Assembly (NCBI GenBank): GCA_022385805.1
Contig: MU277709.1
Location: forward strand, 134,640-198,639
Length of the DNA stretch: 64,000 nt
Source: Pilatotrama ljubarskyi
Taxonomy: Eukaryota > Basidiomycota > Agaricomycetes > Polyporales > Polyporaceae
Direction: 5' to 3'
The position numbers and the translations under genes are program-made. Position 1 is the stretch's first letter, and the number at the start of each line of letters is the position of its first letter. Positions 56,203 to 64,000 of the stretch are shown here, piece by piece. The notes beneath the pieces were generated by a model. The model saw nothing but the letters and a program-made list of their open reading frames with translations, had not been told where the DNA came from and did not search any database.

Positions 56203-59200
56203 ATGGCACCCGCACTCACCCACCCCGCCGGGGTCAACTTCATCGACGAGCAGCAACGCCCCGTGCACGCCGACGCCAGCACCTACTACGGCGGCGAGGA
56301 GCGCTTCAGCCGCGGCCGCACCTACAGCGCCGTACGTGTCCACCTCAGTTTCTCCGCCCTTTGTCCGCTGCGACTCACCGCGCGCCTGCGCTCGCGTCTT
56401 GCGTGATTGCTTGCAGTCCTTCGCCCATGGCTACAACCCCAAGCGGCCCCCCGCGTTTGGCGACGAGTGGCATCAACGCTCGCGCCGCATGTCCCACGAC
56501 GAGCCCAGCTCCGCGCCGCGCCGGTTCTTGATTGACGTCGAGGAGACCATCCGCCTCGTCCTCGAGCAGGAGGACACCGATGGCGACTTCCAGATCAGCG
56601 TCACGGATGCCGGCCCGAAGCTCATGGCCCTGGGCACCGCGACGAGCAACGGCTTTAAGAGCTTCGACATCCGGGTGAGTGTGCAGTTCCACCGCTCAAA
56701 CTCCCTCAGCGCAGGTCGGTGGCTTAGGCGGTCAATCGCCTCCCTCGACCTCAGGGCATAATTGCCAGGGGTTCATGCTCGTACTGCGGCCCCCGCACTC
56801 ACGGAACGCATATTTCCCGGCGTTGCGGGGCCGACAATCCTGGTCTGATTGACGCGGAGTATGAACTCTCAATAGCGGCCTTGTCGAGATGTCGAACCGA
56901 CAAAGACGCCCGCTCAGCCTTGACCGCGCAGACACTACCGCGCCGTTGTTTAGATATCGAACCATTCATTCGCAATCATACTGACTCTATCGATATGTAG
57001 GGAACGTACATGTTGTCGAATCTGCTGCAAGAGCTTGCGCTTGCGCGGGACCACGGACGCAAGCGAATTGTGCTGGATGAGGCGCGCCTGACCGAAAATC
57101 CCGTAGATCGCCTCTCGCGCATGATCAAGTACTCTTTCTGGAACGCGCTTACGCGACGTATCGACGGCGAGGGGCTCGAGATCATCTGCGCAGATCCCAA
57201 GAACCGGACAGGGCGTGTCAACCCGCGCATATACGTCCCGCACGGAGAGCCTGCAATGGCCGAGTACTACCGCCAGGTCGCGAAGGAGAAGCCGCATCTC
57301 AACCTGGACGTGCAGGTCCTGCCGCCAAAACCTGACGATCCTGTTTTCGTGAAGAGCCTGAACAACAAGCCGGGCATTTTGGCGCTTGCTATGCAAGAGG
57401 TTGATAACGGTAAGGGCCAGAAGGTACTAAAGGGTATCCCCTTCGTCGTGCCCGGCGCACGGTTCAATGAGGTTCGCGATCTCGTTCAGCCCTCTCAACT
57501 GACCAGCACTGACAACCCTTCTAGCTCTATAACTGGGACTCGTACTTTATCTCGTTGGGTCTGCTAGTGGATGGCTATGTCAACCTCGCGAAAGGCATGG
57601 TCGACCACTTCATCTTCGAGATTCAGCACTACGGCAAGATCCTCAACGGCTCGCGGAGCTACTATCTGTGCCGGACGCAGCCGCCGTTCCTCACAGACAT
57701 GGCGCTGCAGATCTACAATCAGCTCGACCGCTCGGACATGGAGGAGAACCGGAGGTGGCTGAAGCGCGCCATCCAGGCCGCGATCAAGGAGTACCACACG
57801 ATCTGGGTCGCGGAGCCGCGGATGGACCCCAAGACCGGCCTCTCGCGCTACCGGCCAGACGGTTTGGGAATCCCGCCCGAGACCGAGGCGACGCACTTCA
57901 CGCACATCCTCGAGCCGTACGCGGCGAAGCACGGGCTGTCGGTGCTCGAATTCAGCGAGCGGTACAACGAGGGAAGCATCAAGGAGCCGGAGCTGGACGA
58001 GTACTTCTTGCACGACCGCGCGGTGCGCGAGTCCGGTCACGACACGACGTACCGTTTCGAGAAGCGGTGCGCGAACCTGGGCACGATCGACCTCCAGGCG
58101 TTGCTGTATAAGTACGAGGTCGACATTGGGACGGCGATCCGCGAGGTGTTTGACGACGAGCTCGAGCTCGAGGAGGACTTTGCACTCGCGCCATTCCCGC
58201 CGACGCCCGAGGCGTACAAGGATACGAGCAGGTGGGAGCGCTCGACGAGCCGCGTGCAGAAGAGCGAGGAGTGGTTCCGCCGCGCGGAGTGGCGCAAGGG
58301 CGTCATCGACAAATACTGCTGGAATGAGAGCAAGGCGCTGTACTTTGACTACGACACTGTGCAAGAGAAGCAGAGCTTGTACGAGAGCGTGACTGCGTTC
58401 TGGACGCTCTGGGCAGGTTGTGCGAGCGAAGAGCAGTGCTGGAAGCTCATGTGAGTAATGGCCGTGTGTCTTCTGAGCCTGCAGCAATGAGCTGACGCGT
58501 TCGGCAGTTCGCACTCGCTCAAGAAATTCGAGGTGCTCGGCGGCCTCGTGTCTGGAACAGAGGAGTCTCGCGGCAAAATCTCGCTCGACCGTCCGAACCG
58601 GCAGTGGGACTACCCGTACGCATGGTATGTATATGAAGAGGACGCCTCCGTGGATATTGCTCACTCTCGCCATGCAGGCCTCCACACCAGATCATGGCTT
58701 GGGTAGGACTGGAGCGGTATGGATACCTCGAGGACGCCCAGCGCTTGGCGTACAGGTTCCTGTACATGTACGTCCCTTCAGTGCTCCGTTCCCTTCGCCG
58801 TACCTAACCGAACGCCTTAGGATGACTACCGCTTTTGTGGACTTCAACGGTGTTGTACCGGAGAAGGTGAGCATGCAAGGAAGCCAATTACATCTTGTAC
58901 GGATGCTGACACGTACGACTACGTAGTTCGATGCGGTTAAGCTCTCTCACCTCGTGGATGCCGAGTACGGTAACCAGGGAATCGACTTCAAGATGGTGCC
59001 CAGGGAAGGCTTCGGCTGGATGAACGGTAAGGCTCGAACTCCGGTCCATGCTATCATTCCATGTTCTGACGCGTCGTGTTCGCAGCCGCGTACCAAGTGG
59101 GCTTGACCTACCTCTCCACTGGAATGCGTCGTGCTATCGCCACTTGCACCAGCCCCGAGGTGTTCTTCGGCAGCGCTGTCAACGCTCAACCAGCGCACTC

Positions 59201-59369
59201 TTCCCAGGCATACGCGGCGGCGACGAACGACCCGCTGGGTCTGGCTATGGACACGCTCAAGCTGTCCTCGCCAGTTATGCAGCCAGCCAGATTGGCCGAT
59301 TCCCAGTTTTCGGATGCCCGGGACTCGGATGACCAGCAGGACAGGGCCGCGCGATCTGCATCGCAATGA
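56203..59369 (+). CDS. NTH1: Neutral trehalase, GH37
   Basis: Exons 56203-56331, 56417-56674, 57001-57471, 57525-58450, 58508-58624, 58678-58767, 58821-58866, 58927-59026 and 59086-59369 encode 806 residues. It hydrolyses cytosolic trehalose to two glucoses. A PKA/14-3-3-like site RSRRMSHDE (Ser about 69) precedes the calcium-binding loop [14 protein letters not shown] (about 97-110), the regulatory layout of yeast Nth1. Catalytic landmarks are [15 protein letters not shown] (trehalase signature 1 with Ala for the usual second Gly), [15 protein letters not shown] (acid Asp), [16 protein letters not shown] (signature 2) and EGFGWMN (catalytic Glu). Intron 2 is 326 nt, far longer than the rest, and intron 3 has a GTTCGC donor. 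The C-terminal 70 residues after FFGSAVNAQ are extra compared with yeast and look disordered. Confidence 0.93.
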
Positions 59370-59742
59370 ATGGCACTCCTCTTTGTACGGTCTGACACCC
59401 TTTACGACATCCGCCACGTCGACTCGGTTCCGGCGCCGTCATGTAAAATAATTCAGCGCTCCCGCCGCACCTAATCCCGCCACGAGCGATGTCCAAACTT
59501 CAACCTCTCCCTCTCAAGACTCGACTACCTGGAATCCATCCCTGCTCTTCCGACGGACTTCTACCTCGACATCTCTTCTTCCTCTCACGTTCTCTCGCCC
59601 ACGTCGTCACTCTCGTAGCTCATTCATGACGATAGAGTCTAGAGCTCTCCTCATCGCGCTAGTACAGTTCTCTCAGTGTATAACATCTCCGATACAGCCA
59701 TCGCAGCCATAACGATGTAGATAGTCGCCGTTCTCGTCCTCG
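59370..59742. other. 3' flank of trehalase up to the assembly gap
   Basis: C/T-rich sequence with no recognised gene. The CT-rich part at 59500-59620 could be the promoter of a plus-strand gene hidden in the gap. Confidence 0.35.
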
Positions 59743-60622
59743 NNNNNNNNNNNNNNNNNNNNNNNNNNNNNNNNNNNNNNNNNNNNNNNNNNNNNNNNNN
59801 NNNNNNNNNNNNNNNNNNNNNNNNNNNNNNNNNNNNNNNNNNNNNNNNNNNNNNNNNNNNNNNNNNNNNNNNNNNNNNNNNNNNNNNNNNNNNNNNNNNN
59901 NNNNNNNNNNNNNNNNNNNNNNNNNNNNNNNNNNNNNNNNNNNNNNNNNNNNNNNNNNNNNNNNNNNNNNNNNNNNNNNNNNNNNNNNNNNNNNNNNNNN
60001 NNNNNNNNNNNNNNNNNNNNNNNNNNNNNNNNNNNNNNNNNNNNNNNNNNNNNNNNNNNNNNNNNNNNNNNNNNNNNNNNNNNNNNNNNNNNNNNNNNNN
60101 NNNNNNNNNNNNNNNNNNNNNNNNNNNNNNNNNNNNNNNNNNNNNNNNNNNNNNNNNNNNNNNNNNNNNNNNNNNNNNNNNNNNNNNNNNNNNNNNNNNN
60201 NNNNNNNNNNNNNNNNNNNNNNNNNNNNNNNNNNNNNNNNNNNNNNNNNNNNNNNNNNNNNNNNNNNNNNNNNNNNNNNNNNNNNNNNNNNNNNNNNNNN
60301 NNNNNNNNNNNNNNNNNNNNNNNNNNNNNNNNNNNNNNNNNNNNNNNNNNNNNNNNNNNNNNNNNNNNNNNNNNNNNNNNNNNNNNNNNNNNNNNNNNNN
60401 NNNNNNNNNNNNNNNNNNNNNNNNNNNNNNNNNNNNNNNNNNNNNNNNNNNNNNNNNNNNNNNNNNNNNNNNNNNNNNNNNNNNNNNNNNNNNNNNNNNN
60501 NNNNNNNNNNNNNNNNNNNNNNNNNNNNNNNNNNNNNNNNNNNNNNNNNNNNNNNNNNNNNNNNNNNNNNNNNNNNNNNNNNNNNNNNNNNNNNNNNNNN
60601 NNNNNNNNNNNNNNNNNNNNNN
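59743..60622. other. Assembly gap (880 N)
   Basis: A run of 880 undetermined bases. Open frames across it are artefacts. Confidence 0.99.
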
Positions 60623-60880
60623 TTCCGGTCGTCATCGCAATTGCTCTTTCTCCACAGCAGACCTACATACAATAACCATGGGTGTGAATTTCCTGTGTCT
60701 CCGCCGATCGCGGCTGTGCCGCTTGAGATCTTGAGAAGTAGCATGCGCAGCTGTCAATCAGAGGCTCGCCTCGTCTCCTTGAGGACACATGTCGTATCGA
60801 ATGCACAGGCCTATGCCGGCGTCCTAACATCTTGTTTCGTGCCCTCAGAGAGCTCTATTACTTGACCTTAAACTACGGCT

Positions 60881-62065
60881 ATGGCATATACCCCACAGCA
60901 GCATGATGTGGTATCCGGAGAGCAGTACCGCTATGCTCTGGCGAACTTCGTACGTCCGCGAGGCGAACTTGACTTGCCTGTATCCTGCAGCCGCTAACGC
61001 CATAGTTCACAGCGCATTGCCCACGAGAAAGTCGAAGAGCAGCGACTGCAGCTGCAAGAGCAAGAGAAGCAGGTCGCCCTGCTGCGTGCGCGCATCGCGC
61101 TCCTCGAGGGGACGAACCATGCCCACTTCGGCGTGAGCAAGCTCAACGGGAACTCCGTTGACGATTTCTCCATCAAGGTGGCGTTGATTCTGGCGTATGG
61201 AGTGACTCGACGTGTTCATCAGACTCTTGCTGCGTAGAATGCAGCTTCAGGGCTCGAGAGGCAGATCAACCGCTGGGCGGCGGATGTGGCCCGCAATCCG
61301 CCAGTCCCCTTGAACGCGATCCGCCAGGCCGCTCTCATAGATGTCTTCGATGACAACCCCGCAGAACTCGGGCCTCAACCACCGAACGCTACAGGCATCC
61401 AGGTCCAGAGCTTGCTACGGCACGCCGCGTCCAAGACCATCGCGGAAGGCATCGTCAACTGCCTCATAATCACGGACTCTCCTGAGGCTAACATCCAGCT
61501 GACGCGGATACACGAGCACATCTTTTCCCGTAGGTCGCATCCAGACAGCCCTCAGCCAGCTGATCAATGTCTGCTCGCAGGAGACCCGACCGTCGCGGCT
61601 GTGTGGCGCCGCCAGACGTTCTCCGCTGCGGTCGAGACGTGCTCCCTCGACATGTCCCTCTTCTTCCTTTCCGAGCACATGCCCAACCTCACCAAGCTGC
61701 TCAACATCGAGGCCGACAAGACGACCCTCGGCGGTGCGGTCATTCAGGTGCTCGAGGCAGCCTACGAGTTCTCGCGCATGCTGCATAGCGCGCCATCGAG
61801 TTCGGGTGGCACCGTCGACGCTTTCTATCGGGCGTTCGTGCCTGACGTTGGAAGCACGATGAATCCAGGGCACATCGAGCTCGTGAAGCGATGTCTGACG
61901 ACGGAGCGAGGAGAGCCGGACCGGGTGGGAGCGACCATCTTCCCTGGACTGGTGAAGGTTACTCGTGGCATGGGTGGCCAGACGGCGGACAACATGCAGA
62001 CAGTTGTGAAGAGGGCACAGGTGATATGCGAGTGCGCACTGCTAGGAGTTGCTCAAGCTCCTTGA
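60881..62065 (+). CDS. Coiled-coil protein of unknown function, conserved in basidiomycetes by style
   Basis: Exons 60881-60949, 61013-61177, 61238-61529 and 61581-62065 encode 336 residues. The start MAYTPQQHDVVSGEQYRYAL leads into a clear heptad coiled coil (KVEEQRLQLQEQEKQVALLR, about residues 25-65), then SVDDFSIKNAASGLERQINRWAADV and a helical domain with SKTIAEGIVNCLII, ETCSLDMSLFFLSEHMPNLT and a C-terminal GQTADNMQTVVKRAQV. I do not recognise a named domain. There is no signal peptide or membrane segment, so a cytosolic or nuclear scaffold role is plausible but unproven. Exon lengths sum to a whole number of codons. A GTGATA at 62022 might be one more donor, which would change only the last 15 residues. 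Confidence 0.75.
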
Positions 62066-62212
62066 TGAGCGTTTGGTGCTCGCAAGGGGTTCCGATGGGA
62101 TGACTATGAGGACAGCTTACCAAAGTTCACTTGTACCAGGAGACGCGAAACGGGCGGGGAAGTGTCTGTACGGGATGCTATGCTGTAATCTACTAATGAC
62201 ATTATGTAGAGT

Positions 62213-64000
62213 CTAGTCCTGCACGACGAGGAGGGACGCAAGTGTCGCTTCTGTTTCAACGACCTGCAAAGGAACGTGTCAGCGACCGTCGGATGCGCAA
62301 GATTATGACAACTGACCTCCAATGCCTGCTGCACCTCCAAGCGCCGGCGCGCCGCATCCAGCCAGTCACTGAGCAACACCTTCGCAGGGCCCTTGAGCTG
62401 ATTGAGCTCCCGCGCGGCGCTATCCAGATCCTTCTCGTTCAGGTAGTACTCCGCCCGCGCAAGCACGCTCAGTACATCATCACCCTCGACCAAGCCGTGT
62501 CTCTGGAAGCGGAAACTCGAGAACAGGTTGGAAGCGAGGTACGAGAGAACGCCAGCGTTCTGGTCGGGGACCAGCGCGACGCTGGCAACACGGGGCGAGA
62601 CCGAAGACGTGAACCACGTGGTGAGGTCCGCGAGAGGCTCAACACCAACATCAGGGACCTCAGACGCCTCGAGAGACTGGAGGGCAGTGGAGACAACCGG
62701 GTCCTCGCGGGCGGCAGCGACACGGCGGAGAGCACGGAGCTCTTCGCGGAAAGGCTTCCGCTCGGGAGCATCGACAGCATGATGGACGGCGCGAAGGGCG
62801 GACCAGAGAGCGTGCACACGGATGTTCTCGTCGAGATACGCGGAATTGTCTAGCGCGACACGTTCAAGGCGCTTGAGGTTCGTCGCGATCTCGTCGAGCT
62901 TCGCGAGGCGGCCACCGCGCTCTTGCTCGACGCGCATCTTGATTTCGCGGATCCAGCGGCGCTGGAGCTCAATGCCCTGCGCGATTACCTCCGTTCGTAG
63001 CCTATCGAGTCACCGCTCAGATTATGCCAGCGTACCGTGGGGATGTACCTACCGCTCGTTGATGATCTCGCTCTGGGTCTGCAGCTCGCGGTCAAGCTTT
63101 TGGCGGTACTCCTGGATCAGCTTCGCGCGCTCCTGCTCGAAGAATTTCCTAAAGTTCTCCTCTTGGCTATCCAACTTGTCCTGCGCTTGCATCTCGAGCT
63201 CCATCAGAGACTGCATGCACTCGCGTGCTTGCTCGTCGAGCGATGCCTCGAGTTTTTTGCGCTCCGTCTCCCTGACCTCATCGATGCGGGTAGCCAGTTG
63301 CGTGAGGTCAACCTTCGCCGTGTCGAGAATGTCGCGTGCCTTGTCGGCGGCGGTTGGGTTCGTGTTGAGGTAGGAGGCGAGGTCGTCGATGACGGTGGCC
63401 AGCTGCGCAATGACCGGTTCGGAAGCGCTGAACTCGGCGACAGCAGGCGCAACCAGGGGTAGTGGGTCCGGTGCAGGAGCAGGCGCGGCAGGCTCAGATT
63501 TCACCGGTTCAGGCTTCGACTCGGGCACAGGCTTAGATTCGCGCTTGGGAGGGGCCGGGCGAGAGTAACCGGGGGGCGGCTCGAAGCCAACAGGCAGGGG
63601 AGCATCGTAGATGGTGGACGGCATTGTGCTCTCCTTCGCGTCGTTGTCGCGTGGGGGAGTCGCATCCGGAGGAGACCCCGCGGGCTGTTCTGGAGTAGTC
63701 GTTGCGTCAGGGAGGATGTCGATCGGCTTGCCCGCGAGCGCAGCCTCAGCCTTGCGGACGAGCTCCTCTACACCCTCAGAGAACTGCACGGACTGGTGCT
63801 TGGCGATGGTAGCAGCCTTGGCCCCCTTATCGTAGATGGTGGACTCGCTCTTCTCGACGGTGGTCTTGACGTTCTGAGAGATGGACTTCAGCCTGTCGCG
63901 CCCTTCCTGGACGGCGTGTGACGCGGACTCCTTCGTCTTCTCGTAGACCTCCTTCGCCTTGTCCGGGTTGAGCTTGGCCATGACCTGGTCGAAGAACTCT
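62213..64000 (-). CDS. MIC60: MICOS subunit MIC60 (mitofilin), 3' part; 5' end beyond the window
   Basis: Minus-strand exons 64000(partial)-63053, 63001-62317 and 62263-62213 are visible; introns are 51 and 53 nt. The readable part begins EFFDQVMAKLNPDKAKEVYE, passes a Pro/Lys/Glu-rich linker (63450-63660), then a long coiled coil (about 63420-62840, with KLEASLDEQARECMQSLMEL and FRKFFEQERAKLIQEYRQKL) and ends in the mitofilin domain: VHALWSALRAVHHAVD, FREELRALRRVA, VLSVLARAEYYLNEKDLDSA, ARRRLEVQQALE and the final VVETEATLASLLVVQD. MIC60 sits in the inner mitochondrial membrane and builds crista junctions. The targeting peptide and membrane anchor lie outside the window, so they cannot be checked. 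Confidence 0.93.

Noticed and set aside
55820..56761. 313-codon plus-strand frame
   Set aside because: It is the trehalase 5' leader and exon 2 read through in one frame; real coding starts at 56203 with an intron at 56332-56416.
57564..58685. 373-codon minus-strand frame
   Set aside because: Antisense shadow of trehalase exon 4-5; Arg/Leu/Val-rich with no domain.
62242..62853. 203-codon plus-strand frame
   Set aside because: Antisense of the MIC60 mitofilin domain.
1..64000. tRNA, rRNA, CRISPR arrays, bacterial-type promoters or terminators
   Set aside because: I scanned for A/B-box and T-loop patterns and for regularly spaced repeats and saw none that hold up; the window is eukaryotic nuclear DNA.

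Overview
The window is nuclear DNA of a filamentous basidiomycete, almost certainly an Agaricomycete (possibly Polyporales; this is an inference from gene content, not a tested placement). The evidence is densely spliced genes with introns of about 50-70 nt, GC-rich coding sequence, no operons, and families typical of mushroom-forming fungi: alpha-type protein kinases, a putative integrase-core protein and very short Zn2Cys6 proteins. Two assembly gaps (N runs) lie at 5523-6432 and 59743-60622.

Layout. 1-13.2 kb is gene-poor, repeat-rich and degenerate. It holds two small Tyr/Ser/Gly/Asn-rich genes or relics (2.5-2.8 kb and 7.3-7.7 kb), a 182-bp MITE-like element with 19-bp perfect terminal inverted repeats (8939-9120) and an 18-bp tandem repeat (10277-10348). 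13.2-23.1 kb is a conserved housekeeping block: a PX-PB1 scaffold protein, a dynactin Arp10-like actin-related protein, a GT17 glycosyltransferase and an FG nucleoporin of the Nup54/Nup57 family. 23.1-27.5 kb has no recognisable gene.

27,468-35,960 is the most interesting part. It is an 8,493-bp unit bounded by inverted repeats of about 400 bp whose outer 378 bp are identical, flanked by a perfect 6-bp direct repeat (GGAACG) abutting both ends, which is the signature of one transposition event. Inside are an intact DDE integrase-like gene (443 aa), a convergent intact alpha-kinase gene with three equally spaced CxxC-x11-CxxC modules (686 aa), and a truncated, frameshifted GH31 alpha-glucosidase relic that looks like captured host sequence. 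I read it as a young, possibly autonomous integrase-encoding DNA transposon with cargo.

36.4-64 kb is again ordinary gene space: a short Zn2Cys6 protein, an arrestin-like protein, two tandem paralogues of unknown function with mitochondrial-type leaders, a peroxisomal adenine-nucleotide carrier (PMP47/Ant1 type), the autophagic lipase Atg15, a full ABCC transporter, neutral trehalase (GH37), a coiled-coil protein of unknown function and the 3' part of MIC60 (runs off the window end). Exon-intron models were built by eye from GT-AG sites. For every model whose exons are listed (plus-strand single-copy, Arp10, Nup54, arrestin, Atg15, alpha-kinase and others) the summed exon lengths are divisible by three, which supports them. 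Genes are independent eukaryotic units; links between them are by general cell function (membrane traffic, polarity, autophagy, trehalose metabolism), not by shared transcription.
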